Origin: Paraburkholderia diazotrophica
GTDB lineage: Bacteria > Pseudomonadota > Gammaproteobacteria > Burkholderiales > Burkholderiaceae
Direction: 5' to 3'
DNA: 64,000 nucleotides
Assembly: GCF_900108945.1 (NCBI RefSeq)
Contig: NZ_FNYE01000009.1
Location: 62,001 to 126,000, forward strand
Shown one piece after another: positions 47,492-57,084 of the stretch (position 1 is its first letter; the number at the start of each line of letters is the position of its first letter). The notes beneath the pieces were generated by a model that did not search any database, was not told the DNA's origin, and saw nothing but the letters and a program-made list of their open reading frames with translations. A program made the translations under genes and the position numbers.

Positions 47492-48523
47492 GTGGACAGT
47501 GTCAATCTCGAAGTATTGAAGTCCAGCGCGCGCTGGCTCGATGAGGGACATCGCGCGCTGCTCGTGACGGTGGTGAAGACGTGGGGCTCGTCGCCGCGTC
47601 CCGAGGGCGCGATGCTCGTGGTGCGCGACGATGGCGCGGTGGTCGGCTCGGTGTCGGGCGGCTGTATCGAAGACGATCTGATCGATCGCGTACGTCAGCG
47701 CGGCATCGAGCAGACGAAACCCGAAGCGGTGAAATACGGCATCACGGCAGAAGAGGCGCATCGTTTCGGCCTGCCGTGCGGCGGCACGATTCAACTCGTG
47801 CTGGAGCCGCTGACGAAAGCGAGCGGCATCGCCGAACTATGTGAAGCCGTCGAAGCGGGGCGTCTCGTTGCGCGCATGCTCGATATGGAAACGGGCGTCG
47901 CGAGCCTGGGACCCGCGCAGGCCACCGATGGCGTCGACTTCGACAACAAACGTCTGCTGACGATACACGGCCCGCGTTATCGGATGCTCGTGATCGGCGC
48001 GGGGCAGTTATCGCGCTATCTGTGCAATATCGCGGTGGGGCTCGACTATCAGGTGACGGTGTGCGATCCACGCGAAGAGTACACGGATGAATGGGACGTG
48101 CCGGGCACGAAAGTGGTCCGTACGATGCCCGACGATACGGTACTCGACATGAAACCCGACGAGCGCTGCGCAGTGATTGCGCTCACACATGATCCGAAGC
48201 TCGACGATCTCGCGTTGATGGAGGCATTGAAGACGCCCGCGTTTTACGTCGGCGCGTTGGGCTCGCGGCGCAATAACGCGGCGCGGCGCGAACGGCTGAA
48301 AGAATTCGATCTCACGGAAACCGAACTCGCGCGGCTGCATGGGCCGATCGGGATTTATATCGGCAGCAGGACGCCGCCTGAAATCGCCGTGTCGATTCTT
48401 GCTGAAGTGACGGCGGCGAAGAACGGAGTGATCATGCCGCCGTCGTTGCAGGTCGGCGCTGCAAAGACAGCGCACGGCATGGTGTCGTCGTTCGTCGATT
48501 CCGAACTCGCGTGCTTCGCGTAG
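47492..48523 (+). CDS. xdhC: XdhC family molybdoenzyme maturation protein
   Basis: A 343-residue protein with the two XdhC domains: the N-terminal CoxI-like part with TWGSSPRPEGAMLVV and GSVSGGCIEDDLID, and a C-terminal Rossmann part with MLVIGAGQLSRYLC and FYVGALGSRRNNAARRERL. XdhC proteins deliver sulphurated molybdenum cofactor to xanthine-dehydrogenase-family enzymes. ATG 47465 is also in frame; GTG 47492 (MDSVNLEVLKSSARW) matches relatives better. Its client is most likely the molybdenum hydroxylase at 51992-56230. Confidence 0.9.
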   Translation: MDSVNLEVLKSSARWLDEGHRALLVTVVKTWGSSPRPEGAMLVVRDDGAVVGSVSGGCIEDDLIDRVRQRGIEQTKPEAVKYGITAEEAHRFGLPCGGTIQLVLEPLTKASGIAELCEAVEAGRLVARMLDMETGVASLGPAQATDGVDFDNKRLLTIHGPRYRMLVIGAGQLSRYLCNIAVGLDYQVTVCDPREEYTDEWDVPGTKVVRTMPDDTVLDMKPDERCAVIALTHDPKLDDLALMEALKTPAFYVGALGSRRNNAARRERLKEFDLTETELARLHGPIGIYIGSRTPPEIAVSILAEVTAAKNGVIMPPSLQVGAAKTAHGMVSSFVDSELACFA

Positions 48524-48550
48524 CACAGGCGTCCACAACGCCCACGACGT

Positions 48551-49483
48551 TTACTTCACGCTGGCCGCCGTATCGAAGGGACTCAACTGCGCGGCCGCGG
48601 CGAACATCTGCGTGAACTCGTCGAGCGCGGCGAGCGTATCGCGGCCGCTGCGCGTGATCCTGTAAAACGAAAACTCCACCTCCGGACGAATCACGTCGAT
48701 CCGCACCTGATAGTGGCGGCAGATGTGCTCGCAGAACGAAGGCATGATCGCGACGCCGAGCCCTTCATGCGCCATCGCAATCGCCGTCTGCAAATGCCCG
48801 ACGACCGTGCGCCTTCCCGTCGTCACTTCTTCCTTCGACAGCGACGCTTCGATCAGGCGCTGCAACGGGTTGTCCTTGGGCAGCGTGATCATCGGCAGCC
48901 CTTCGAGCGCGCGCCACTGCACGCCGTCGCGCGGCACCTTGCCGATGCCGTGCGCGCCATCCATCGTCGACGACACGACGACGAGCCGCGTTGGAAAGAT
49001 CGGCACGCGATCGATACCGGAGAGCTGCGAGAAGAACACGCCGAACGCCGCATCCAGGTCGCCTTCCTCGACCATCTTCAGCAGTTCGCTTGGCGGGCGA
49101 TCGACCAGTTCGATCTGCGCTTGCGGACTGGTCTCGGCGAAGCGCGCGAGCACTTGCGGCATCAGGCTCGCGGCGATCATCGGCGTGCAGCCCAGCAGCA
49201 GCGAGGCCTTCTTTTGCCGGCCCAGCTCGTTCAGCTCGATGACGGATTTCTCTAGCGTCTCGACGATCTTCATCGCCGTCGGATAGAACAGGCGGCCCGC
49301 TTCCGTCAGCGCGACGGTGCGTGTCGTGCGCTCGAACAGCCGGCAATTGAGTTGCGTTTCCAGCTCGCGAATGATCGCGCTCAGCGCCGCCTGACTCAGA
49401 TGCATGCTCTGCGCCGTCTTCGTAAAGCTCGATGCGTTCGCGACGCCAAGAAAGACTTTGAGTTGTTTGAGGGACAGGTTCAT
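48551..49483 (-). CDS. LysR family transcriptional regulator
   Basis: A 310-residue LysR regulator: LKQLKVFLGVANASSFTKTA and SQAALSAIIRELETQLNC, then an effector domain with MIAASLMPQVLARFAETSP. It is the last gene on the minus strand of the catabolic island, downstream of the UbiD gene, and converges on xdhC. It is the only regulator in the island within this window and so the probable activator of it. Confidence 0.93.
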   Translation of the reverse strand: MNLSLKQLKVFLGVANASSFTKTAQSMHLSQAALSAIIRELETQLNCRLFERTTRTVALTEAGRLFYPTAMKIVETLEKSVIELNELGRQKKASLLLGCTPMIAASLMPQVLARFAETSPQAQIELVDRPPSELLKMVEEGDLDAAFGVFFSQLSGIDRVPIFPTRLVVVSSTMDGAHGIGKVPRDGVQWRALEGLPMITLPKDNPLQRLIEASLSKEEVTTGRRTVVGHLQTAIAMAHEGLGVAIMPSFCEHICRHYQVRIDVIRPEVEFSFYRITRSGRDTLAALDEFTQMFAAAAQLSPFDTAASVK

Positions 49484-49655
49484 CGACGGCGATCCTCGAA
49501 GGCAGGGCAGGACAGAGCTGCCCGGATTCTATCGCCGTGCAGGCGTATCCGCGACCGGGACAAGCCCGATCGCGGATACCGGGCCGCCATCGAGCGGCGG
49601 CTGTGCTTGACGCGCAAATGTCGTGACAGCGCGATGTGGGCGCCGAAGGCGCGCT

Positions 49656-51221
49656 TTAAGCGAATGCGTAGCGGCCTTCGCTGTCGCGGACGATCGCGCG
49701 CGCGGCGCCCGTATCTTCGAGCCAGCGCACGATTTCGCGGCCGTCGCGCGTGCCCGTCGCCGACATCAGTTCGGTGAAGCGCTTCGGTCCGTGCTCCAGA
49801 GCGGCTTCGAGCGAGTCGAAGCGCGCGCCCGTGAATGCGGGCGGCGTCGGCACGCGATGTTCGAGATCGCGCTCTTCGCCCGGACGCAGCAGCGGCAGCG
49901 TCAGGTCAAAGCCGACCTTTGCCGTCACGTTTGCGCCGCCCAGCGACGGATCGAGCGGCATCGCGCGCATGCCGGTGTGCATCACGAGATCGCGGTCGGC
50001 CTGGAAGCGCGTGGCGAGCGCCCAGTCCATCTGCTCGTCGGAGAAGATGTCGATATCGTGGTCGACGACGAATACATGCTTGACGTTCGCGAGCGACGCG
50101 AATACAGCCGAGATCGCATTGCGCGCCTCGCCGGGCACGCGCTGTTGCATCGCGACGCGCACATTGAACATGCCGCCCGTCGCGGGGCTCGCATAGACGC
50201 CCCTGATTTCGCGCACGGCGGTTTCGAGCGCGCGCCAGACGGTCACTTCCGTGCGCAGCGCGGCCAGTTGCGCGGTATCGGTGCGCGCCATCGTGCGGCC
50301 GCCGATCGTGCACGTCTGGAACACGGCATCCTTGCGATGCGTGATGGCCGTCAGATGAAACACCGGGTTCGTCTTGATGCCGCCGTAGTAGCCGAGGAAT
50401 TCGCCGTATGGCCCTTCAGGCTCCGCGTGGCCGCGTTCATCCAGATAGCCTTCGAGGATGAACTCGGCGTCGGCGGGCACGAGCAGATCGTTGGTCACGC
50501 ATGTGACGACGCCCATCGGCGCGCCGCGCAGCGCCGCGACGAGTTCGAGCTCGTCGGCGGGAATGCGCATCGTCGCGCCGACGTGATCGATGGGATGCGT
50601 GCCGACGGCGAACGCGATCGGCAGCCGCTCGCCGCGCTTCGCATGCGCAATCGCAATCGCGCGCAGATCGGACGGCGCGACGAGGTCGATACCCGCCGTG
50701 CGTCTGCCACGCAGCATCAGACGGCGAATGCCGACATTGGTCCAGCCGGTGTCGGGATCGACGGCGAAATCGATCGACGCCGAAATATACGGCGCGCCGT
50801 CCAGATCGTGCTGCAGATGCACGGGCAGCGCGGTGAAATCGCAGTCATCGCCCGTCAGCACGACCTGTTGCACGGGCGCTTCTTCGCGGCGCACTTCGAC
50901 GAGCTTGCCTTTCGTGCGCAGACGCTCGCGCACGACTTCGAGCAGTTGCGCCGGCGTCGTGTCGAACGCTTTGGCAAGGCGCGAACGGCTAGCCGCGACG
51001 CTGCCCGCGAGCGATACCGCGCCGCCCGACGGCTGCTGAAACCACACCGCGCGCGGATTGCCTTCCATGATGCCGGCGACGTCGGCGAGATCGACGGGCT
51101 CATCGTGCCGTTCGAGCTCCGTTTCGTCGAGCGAAGCGAGGAAGCGGCGCAGCCGGAAGCGTTCGAGGTCGGGCAGTTCCGCGCCTTGCGCGGTCGAAGG
51201 GATGGCGGTCTTGGGTCTCAA
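49656..51221 (-). CDS. UbiD family prenylated-FMN decarboxylase
   Basis: A 521-residue UbiD-family enzyme. The conserved catalytic segment HAEPEGPYGEFLGYYGGIKT and the upstream HLQHDLDGAPYISASIDFAV region are intact. UbiD enzymes use prenylated FMN, made by UbiX, to decarboxylate aromatic, heteroaromatic or unsaturated acids reversibly. AAGGA nine bases before TTG 51221 sets the start (MRPKTAIPSTAQ); the frame is open to 51425. A UbiX gene heads the same strand at 61025. The substrate is unknown. Confidence 0.92.
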   Translation of the reverse strand: MRPKTAIPSTAQGAELPDLERFRLRRFLASLDETELERHDEPVDLADVAGIMEGNPRAVWFQQPSGGAVSLAGSVAASRSRLAKAFDTTPAQLLEVVRERLRTKGKLVEVRREEAPVQQVVLTGDDCDFTALPVHLQHDLDGAPYISASIDFAVDPDTGWTNVGIRRLMLRGRRTAGIDLVAPSDLRAIAIAHAKRGERLPIAFAVGTHPIDHVGATMRIPADELELVAALRGAPMGVVTCVTNDLLVPADAEFILEGYLDERGHAEPEGPYGEFLGYYGGIKTNPVFHLTAITHRKDAVFQTCTIGGRTMARTDTAQLAALRTEVTVWRALETAVREIRGVYASPATGGMFNVRVAMQQRVPGEARNAISAVFASLANVKHVFVVDHDIDIFSDEQMDWALATRFQADRDLVMHTGMRAMPLDPSLGGANVTAKVGFDLTLPLLRPGEERDLEHRVPTPPAFTGARFDSLEAALEHGPKRFTELMSATGTRDGREIVRWLEDTGAARAIVRDSEGRYAFA

Positions 51222-51276
51222 TGTAGTGGTCCTTAGGCTGAGGGCGGCACGCTGCGCGCAGTCGTTATCGCTATCG

Positions 51277-52002
51277 TTAGAAACGCGCCGACAGCGCGGT
51301 CGCGGCAAGATGCGCGGCAAAGCCGCTCGCGCCGCTTGCGGGCATTTCGGGCGCGAGATGCAGGAACTGCTTGACGGCGCGCAGCGTGACCGCGCTGCAG
51401 CCGAGCAGCGTTTCGGTGAGCGCATCGGCTTCGTCGTCGAGCGACGCGGCGGCCACGACGCGGCTCACGAGCCCCGCGACGAGTGCTTCCTGCGCGGACA
51501 GCCGCGCGCGGCTCAGCACCATGTGCGCAACCGTCTTTACGGGCACACGTCCGATCAGCGCGGACATCACGAGCGTCGGCGGAATATCGCGTTCCATTTC
51601 GGGAATCTGGAAGACGGCGTCGTCGGCGGCGAGCGCGACATCGCACACGCCCGCGAGCGCGCAGCCCACACCGATCGCTTCGCCGCGCACCACGGAAAGC
51701 ACGGGTACGCGCACGGCCTTCAGTGCGTCGTAGAGCGCGAGCGGCGGCGCGGCAACCACGCGCCGCAGCGTTTCCGCCGACGGCTTCGCGCCCGCGGGCG
51801 GCATCGGCGACTGGCGTCCCTTGCAGAAGTCCTTGCCGCTGCTGACGATGCGCACGAGCTTCGTGTCGTCGTCGATCGTGCTGACGGCGGCGATGATGGC
51901 ATCGCTCATCGGCTGGTCGATCAGGTTGCCGTTCTCGGGCCGGTCGAGTTCGACTTCGAGCAGCGTGCCCTTGCGACGGATAGCGACGGATTCAGTTGAC
52001 AT
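51277..52002 (-). CDS. Enoyl-CoA hydratase/isomerase family protein (crotonase fold)
   Basis: A 241-residue crotonase-superfamily protein with RIVSSGKDFCKGRQ and VRGEAIGVGCALAGVCDVAL, the oxyanion-hole segments. The acidic residues typical of true enoyl-CoA hydratases are not clearly placed, and the family also includes hydrolases and decarboxylases. It overlaps the end of the molybdenum subunit gene by 11 bases, so the two are translated together. It is odd in an island with no CoA ligase; it may act on a CoA-free or later intermediate. Confidence 0.85.
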   Translation of the reverse strand: MSTESVAIRRKGTLLEVELDRPENGNLIDQPMSDAIIAAVSTIDDDTKLVRIVSSGKDFCKGRQSPMPPAGAKPSAETLRRVVAAPPLALYDALKAVRVPVLSVVRGEAIGVGCALAGVCDVALAADDAVFQIPEMERDIPPTLVMSALIGRVPVKTVAHMVLSRARLSAQEALVAGLVSRVVAAASLDDEADALTETLLGCSAVTLRAVKQFLHLAPEMPASGASGFAAHLAATALSARF

Positions 52003-54343
52003 GTGCGCCTCCTTGCGCGCGATGGATGTATTCCCAGACGACCTTCGGCGTGGCGGGCATCGCGAGTTCGTCGTTGCCGTAGGCCTTGAGCGCGTCGGCC
52101 AGCGCGTTGAAGATCGTGGCCGTCGCGGGCGTGATGCCGCTCTCGCCGCCCCCTTTCACGCGCAGCGGATTGCCGTGCGTCGGGTCTTCCGTCAGCTCGA
52201 CGTTGAGCGGTGGAATCACGCCCGCGCGCGGCATGCCGTAGTCCATGTACGAGCCCGTCAGCACCTGCCCCGTATCGCGGTCCATATAGAAGCCTTCGGA
52301 CAGCGCCTGGCCGATGCCCTGCGCGAGACCGCCATGCACCTGGCCTTCGACGATCAGCGGATTGATCGGCTGTCCGACATCGTCGACGGATGTGTAGTTC
52401 ACGAGCTGCACGACGCCCGTATCGGGGTCCACTTCGAGTTCGCAAATCGCGGCGCCCGTCGGATGCGCGGGCACGCGCGTGTTGACTTCCGCGTGCGCGT
52501 ACAGCCTCTTCGTCGACGGATCGCCGGGCAAGCCGTCCTTCGACACATAGTGCGCGACTTCCGCGAGGCCGATGCGCTGGCCGGAGGAGGGCGTCGTGAA
52601 CCATGCGTCCGCGAACGCGACCTGCGCCGGCTCCACGCCGAACAGGCCGGCCGCCACCTGCTTGCCGATCGCGACGATCTGCTGCGCGGTATCGACGAGC
52701 AGCATGCCGCCCAGACGCATCGTGCGGTCCGAGTGGCTGCCGCCGCCGACGCTCACGAACGCGGTATCGCCCGTGCGCAGCTTCACGGCTTCCATCGGCA
52801 CGCCGAGGTGATGCGCGATGACCTGCGCGAACGTGGTCTCGTGGCCCTGGCCCGTCGACTGCGTGCCCGACACGATATCGACGCTGCCGTCAGCGCGCAC
52901 TGTCAGTTCGATCCGCTCGCGCGGCGCGCCGACGGGCGATTCGATATAGTTCGCGAGGCCGATGCCGCGCAGCCGTCCGTTCGCGAGCGATTGCGCGCGG
53001 CGTTCCTCGAAGCTGTCCCACTGCGCGAGCGTCAGCGCGCGCGCCATGTTGCGCGCGAAGTCGCCGCTGTCGTACGTAAGACCCATCGGGCTGCGATACG
53101 GCAGCTTGTCGTGCGGCACGAGATTGCGGCGGCGGATTTCCGCGCGGTCGATGCCCAGTTCGCTTGCCGCGAGATCGAGCATCCGTTCGATTACGTGCGT
53201 CGCTTCGGGACGGCCCGCGCCGCGATAAGGCGCGGTCGGAACCGTGTTGGTCAAGACGGCGCTCACGTGCACGGCGGCGACGGGGACGTCGTAGACGGAC
53301 GTCATGATGCGCGTGCCGTTCGACATCGGCACATACGAGACGGTGTGCGCGCCCACATTGCCGATCCACTCGTTGTCGATCGCGAGAATGCGGCCGTCTT
53401 TCGAAAAGCCGATTGCGGAGCGGATGATCGCGTCGCGCCCCTGGTAATCGGAGAGGAAGGCTTCGCTGCGATCGCTCGTCCACTTCACGGGACGCCCGAC
53501 GCGGCGCGCGGCCCATACGACAGCCAGCTGCTCGACATAGATGAACGAACGCGGCCCGAAGCCGCCGCCCGTGTCGGGGCACACGACGCGCATCCGCGCA
53601 GGCGGCACTTTAAGCGCAGCGGCGAGGCACAGCTGCTGGCGCACGGCGCCCTGGCTGCCGGAGATCAGCGTATAGACGTCGGTGGCCGGGTCATGCATGC
53701 CGATCGCGCTGCGCGGTTCCATCTGGCAGTTGACGAGCCGGCTGTGATGAAACTCGCGGCGCACGACGTGGTCGGCTTGCGCGAGTATCTGGCGTGCCGC
53801 TTCGCGATCGCCGATCTGCGTCTGGAAACACAGGTTGCCATGCGCGCCGTCCCACAGTTGCGGCGCATCGGCTTGCATTGCATCGGCGGCATTGACGACG
53901 GCGTCGAGCACGTCGTAATCGACTTCGATCAGCTCCGTTGCATTGCGCGCCTGCAACGGCGTTTCGGCGATCACCATCGCAATCGCTTCGCCGACGTAGC
54001 GCACGCGGTCGATGGGCAGCGGCACGTGAAGCTGGTCGAAGATCGAACCCGTCAGCGATGTGAGGAAAGCCTTCTTCGTCGCGTCGACGGCATCGACGGG
54101 ATTCGGCACATGGTCGACGCCCTGAAAGCCGTCGTCGAGATAGTCCTGGCCGATCAGCACGGCGATCACGCCGGGCGCTTCCTTCGCCGCGCCGATGTCG
54201 ATCGAGCGCAGCGCCGCGTGCGCATGAGGCGAGCGCAGAAAGGCCGCGTGCAACTGGCCGTCGACGTGAATGTCGTCCGTGTACTGGCCGTTGCCGGTGA
54301 CGAAGCGCTGGTCTTCGACGCGAGGTATCGGTTTGCCGATCAT
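51992..54343 (-). CDS. Molybdenum hydroxylase large subunit (xanthine dehydrogenase family)
   Basis: A 783-residue molybdopterin-binding subunit (CoxL/NdhL-like). It has [76 protein letters not shown] and the catalytic glutamate in VKGGGESGITPA. The CO-dehydrogenase active-site loop (AYRCSFR) is absent, so it is not a CO dehydrogenase. It hydroxylates a carbon of an aromatic or N-heterocyclic substrate with water as oxygen source. GGAGGAA precedes ATG 54343, which overlaps the small-subunit stop as ATGA. Confidence 0.94.
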   Translation of the reverse strand: MIGKPIPRVEDQRFVTGNGQYTDDIHVDGQLHAAFLRSPHAHAALRSIDIGAAKEAPGVIAVLIGQDYLDDGFQGVDHVPNPVDAVDATKKAFLTSLTGSIFDQLHVPLPIDRVRYVGEAIAMVIAETPLQARNATELIEVDYDVLDAVVNAADAMQADAPQLWDGAHGNLCFQTQIGDREAARQILAQADHVVRREFHHSRLVNCQMEPRSAIGMHDPATDVYTLISGSQGAVRQQLCLAAALKVPPARMRVVCPDTGGGFGPRSFIYVEQLAVVWAARRVGRPVKWTSDRSEAFLSDYQGRDAIIRSAIGFSKDGRILAIDNEWIGNVGAHTVSYVPMSNGTRIMTSVYDVPVAAVHVSAVLTNTVPTAPYRGAGRPEATHVIERMLDLAASELGIDRAEIRRRNLVPHDKLPYRSPMGLTYDSGDFARNMARALTLAQWDSFEERRAQSLANGRLRGIGLANYIESPVGAPRERIELTVRADGSVDIVSGTQSTGQGHETTFAQVIAHHLGVPMEAVKLRTGDTAFVSVGGGSHSDRTMRLGGMLLVDTAQQIVAIGKQVAAGLFGVEPAQVAFADAWFTTPSSGQRIGLAEVAHYVSKDGLPGDPSTKRLYAHAEVNTRVPAHPTGAAICELEVDPDTGVVQLVNYTSVDDVGQPINPLIVEGQVHGGLAQGIGQALSEGFYMDRDTGQVLTGSYMDYGMPRAGVIPPLNVELTEDPTHGNPLRVKGGGESGITPATATIFNALADALKAYGNDELAMPATPKVVWEYIHRAQGGAHVN

Positions 54344-54861
54344 GACGCGTGTTCCTCCGTCTTCGCGAACGGCGCATCGGGGTACATCTCGCGCGCGGCG
54401 TGGCGAACGGCTTCGATGATGTTCACATAGCCCGTGCAGCGGCAGATGTTGCCTTCCAGCGCGTGACCGATGCTCGCGGTATCGAGAGCAGGCTCTTCGC
54501 GCAGATAGAACGCGCTCGCCATGATCATGCCCGGTGTGCAGAAGCCGCACTGCAAGCCGTGGCATTGGACGAACGCGTTCTGCACTGGATGCAGCTTGCC
54601 GCTGCATCGCGCGCCGCACTGTTCGCCGAGGCCTTCGATCGTGACCACCTGTCCGCCGCTCGCCTGGGCGGCGAGCACGGTGCAGGACTTGACGGCGTTG
54701 CCGTCGAGATGGACCGTGCATGCGCCACACTGGCTCGTATCGCAACCGACGTGCGTGCCCGTGAGCCGCAAGTGCTCGCGCAGGAATTCGACGAGCAGTG
54801 TGTTGTCGGGCACATCGCGCGTAACGTCCGTGCCGTTCACCTGCAATTGGACTTCAACCAT
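54340..54861 (-). CDS. Molybdenum hydroxylase [2Fe-2S] small subunit
   Basis: A 173-residue subunit with both iron-sulphur sites. The plant-ferredoxin-type site is [16 protein letters not shown]. The helical one is [13 protein letters not shown] with [12 protein letters not shown]. It passes electrons from the molybdenum centre to the FAD subunit. AGGTGA lies before ATG 54861. Upstream of that start is a five-copy 8-bp repeat. Confidence 0.95.
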   Translation of the reverse strand: MVEVQLQVNGTDVTRDVPDNTLLVEFLREHLRLTGTHVGCDTSQCGACTVHLDGNAVKSCTVLAAQASGGQVVTIEGLGEQCGARCSGKLHPVQNAFVQCHGLQCGFCTPGMIMASAFYLREEPALDTASIGHALEGNICRCTGYVNIIEAVRHAAREMYPDAPFAKTEEHAS

Positions 54862-54880
54862 GATTCACCTGTATGTCCCC

Positions 54881-54920
54881 GTTCGTGCGTTCGTGCGTTC
54901 GTGCGTTCGTGCATTCGTGC
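54881..54920. repeat. Five tandem copies of an 8-bp unit
   Basis: GTTCGTGC occurs four times head to tail (54881-54912), followed by one variant ATTCGTGC (54913-54920). It lies in the 67-bp gap between the CoxG-like gene and the small-subunit gene, 20-60 bp ahead of the latter's start codon. Slipped-strand changes in copy number would alter only spacing, not coding sequence. Confidence 0.9.
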
Positions 54921-54928
54921 GGGTAAGC

Positions 54929-55390
54929 TCATTCCGCAGCGGCTTCGCTGGCGGCGCTCAGCGTTGCGTTGAAGCGTTTGAAGAACTCGGCGGCGAGCTT
55001 GTTCGCGACCGACGTCACGAGCCGCGAGCCGATCTGCGCGAGCTTGCCGCCGACCTGCGCTTCGGCGACATAGGTGAGCAGCGTGCCGTCTTCGGCATCG
55101 GCGAGCGTGACGGTGGCCGTCATCTTGCCGAAGCCCGCAATGCCGCCCTCGCCCTGGCCGACGAGCCGGTAGCCGTTCGGCGCGTCGCGCCCGGACAGTT
55201 CGAGCGTGCCTTTGAAGCGCGCCTTCACGGGGCCGACGGACGCGACGACGACGGCCTTGTACTGGTCTTCGTTTTCAGCCGTAAAAGCTTCGCAGCCGGG
55301 AATGCATTCCTGCAGCACTGCCGCGTCGTTGAGTCCTTGCCATACCTGTTCGCGCGATGCCGCGATGGTTTGCGATCCGGTGAATTCCAT
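54929..55390 (-). CDS. CoxG-like SRPBCC protein
   Basis: A 153-residue START/SRPBCC-fold protein starting [20 protein letters not shown], with the family segment [10 protein letters not shown]. CoxG proteins accompany molybdenum hydroxylases and help with membrane recruitment or maturation. The short C-terminal tail here lacks the long linker and membrane anchor of Oligotropha CoxG. It lies between the medium and small subunit genes. Confidence 0.9.
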   Translation of the reverse strand: MEFTGSQTIAASREQVWQGLNDAAVLQECIPGCEAFTAENEDQYKAVVVASVGPVKARFKGTLELSGRDAPNGYRLVGQGEGGIAGFGKMTATVTLADAEDGTLLTYVAEAQVGGKLAQIGSRLVTSVANKLAAEFFKRFNATLSAASEAAAE

Positions 55391-55417
55391 CCTGTTCTCC
55401 TGATTGAGCGGGCGTCC

Positions 55418-56230
55418 TTACGACGCGAGCAGCGCCTGCAGTGCGCGGCGGGTATAGGTTTCGATCAGATGCGCGCGATACGACGCCGACGCGTTGTCGT
55501 CGTCGGGCAGCGTTGCGCGGTCGATGAAGAGCGACGCGAGCGCGGCCTCCGACAGATCCTGCTGCAACGCGGCCTCCGCCTCGAACCAGCGGAACACCGA
55601 TGCGCCCGCGCCCGTCACCGCGATGCGAATCGCGTCGTCGTACTGCGCGATGAACACGCCCGCGACCGCATAGCCCGACGCGGGATGCCGGTACTTTGCA
55701 TAGGCGGCGCGGCGAGGAATGGCGAATTCGATTGCGGTGACGAGCTCGGCCGGTTCAAGCGCGGTTTCGAATGTGTCGATGAAAAAGTCGTCGGCGGGAA
55801 TGCGGCGTTGCGACGACGTGATGACATGCGCGTTGAGCGCGAGCACGGCACAAGGGTAGTCCGCGGCGGGATCGTTGTTCGCGACCGAGCCGCCCATCGT
55901 GCCGCGATTACGCACCTGCGGATCGGCGATCAGGCTCGCCAGGTGCGCGAGCGCGGGAATCGCTTCGCGCACGACCGGGGATGCGGCAACCTCCGCATGC
56001 TTCATCAGCGCGCCTATGTGCAGCGTTTGCAGCACGTGGCCGCGCACGTCGATCCCGCGCAGTTCGTCGAGCCGCGTCAGATCGATCAGATGCGACGGCG
56101 CCGCGAGTCGCTGCTTGAGCGTGGGTATCAAGGTCATGCCGCCCGACAGCGGCCGCGCTTCGTCATGCTCGCGCAGCCAGTCGACCGCTTCGGCAAGCGA
56201 TGCTGCGCGCAGATAGGTAGTCTCGTACAT
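55418..56230 (-). CDS. Molybdenum hydroxylase FAD-binding medium subunit
   Basis: A 270-residue CoxM-type subunit. The FAD-binding motifs are [18 protein letters not shown] and [20 protein letters not shown]. It carries FAD and passes electrons onward. AGGAGA before ATG 56230 ([19 protein letters not shown]) defines the start, although the frame stays open to 57088 as a shadow of the hydrolase gene. Gene order in transcription is medium, CoxG, small, large, crotonase, UbiD. Confidence 0.94.
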   Translation of the reverse strand: MYETTYLRAASLAEAVDWLREHDEARPLSGGMTLIPTLKQRLAAPSHLIDLTRLDELRGIDVRGHVLQTLHIGALMKHAEVAASPVVREAIPALAHLASLIADPQVRNRGTMGGSVANNDPAADYPCAVLALNAHVITSSQRRIPADDFFIDTFETALEPAELVTAIEFAIPRRAAYAKYRHPASGYAVAGVFIAQYDDAIRIAVTGAGASVFRWFEAEAALQQDLSEAALASLFIDRATLPDDDNASASYRAHLIETYTRRALQALLAS

Positions 56231-56313
56231 GTTGTCTCCTGCAGCATGCGCGTCGCCGCGTCTTCGTCGCGCGCATGCCTGACATCCGTATTGACGGCTT
56301 CGCCGTGTGTCTC

Positions 56314-57081
56314 TTACGGCTCCGAGAGCCAGTTTTCCAGTGCAGTGGCGAGCGCCACGGGCACCTCGAACATCGCGTAGTGTCCGGCGTTGTGCAGCGT
56401 TTCCAGCGTGGCATTCGGATACCACGTGAGCCACGTGCGCGTCATCAGGTCCGCCGTGATGGTCGGATCGTGTTCGCCGACAAACAGCTTCACGGGTGTC
56501 GCATTTCCTTCGACCTGCGCGGCGAAGTCGCCCGTTGCCCATTGCGGCAGATACGCAGCAAACGCTTCGCGCCGCGACTCGCGCAGCGACGTTTGCGCGA
56601 GCTGCGTGCTCCATCGTGCGGCGAGCCGGCTGCCCGTCGAAAAGTGAATGATGCCTGCGCGCTTCGCGACATCGTCGATTGCGGCGGAGAACATCGCGAT
56701 GCGTGTCTCGTCCATTCGCGAGCCGCACGCGGGCACGGCGGAAATGCCCGCCATCTTCACGATGCGCTCGGGCGCGGCGACGAGCACGCGCTGCATCGCC
56801 ATGGCGCCCATCGAATGACCGACGAGGCTGAAGCGCGGCCAGTCGAGATGATCCGCGAGCGCGAGCACATCGCTCGCCACTTCGTCGAACGTGAATGTGC
56901 CGTCGAGATCGCGCGAAAGCCCATAGCCGCGATAGTCGAAGAACGCATAGCTGAAGCGTTCGGGATCGAGCGCGGACTTGAGCGCGTCCCAGTCGGCCGA
57001 GCTGCCGAGCCAGCCGTTCAGCGCGATCACCTTGTGCGGGCCGTTGCCGAACTGCCTGAAGCCATTGAACGTCGTCGTCAT
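56314..57081 (-). CDS. Alpha/beta hydrolase
   Basis: A 255-residue alpha/beta-fold hydrolase. The nucleophile elbow is VGHSMGAMA, the acid is probably in [11 protein letters not shown], and the histidine is in [11 protein letters not shown]. Near relatives include ring-fission-product and lactone/ester hydrolases. It starts three bases after the fumarylacetoacetase stop, so it is translated from the same message. In the island it is a candidate for opening a lactone or deacylating a cleavage product. Confidence 0.9.
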   Translation of the reverse strand: MTTTFNGFRQFGNGPHKVIALNGWLGSSADWDALKSALDPERFSYAFFDYRGYGLSRDLDGTFTFDEVASDVLALADHLDWPRFSLVGHSMGAMAMQRVLVAAPERIVKMAGISAVPACGSRMDETRIAMFSAAIDDVAKRAGIIHFSTGSRLAARWSTQLAQTSLRESRREAFAAYLPQWATGDFAAQVEGNATPVKLFVGEHDPTITADLMTRTWLTWYPNATLETLHNAGHYAMFEVPVALATALENWLSEP

Positions 57082-57084
57082 GAT

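Noticed and set aside
51821-54430. An 869-codon open frame on the + strand
   Set aside because: Antisense to the molybdenum large subunit, with shadow-type composition (many Arg, His, Ala) and no domain.
51992-56230. Aerobic CO dehydrogenase
   Set aside because: Subunits look CoxMSL-like and a CoxG homologue is present, but the large subunit lacks the CO-dehydrogenase active-site loop with its copper-binding cysteine, having the general PYRGAGRPEA motif instead.
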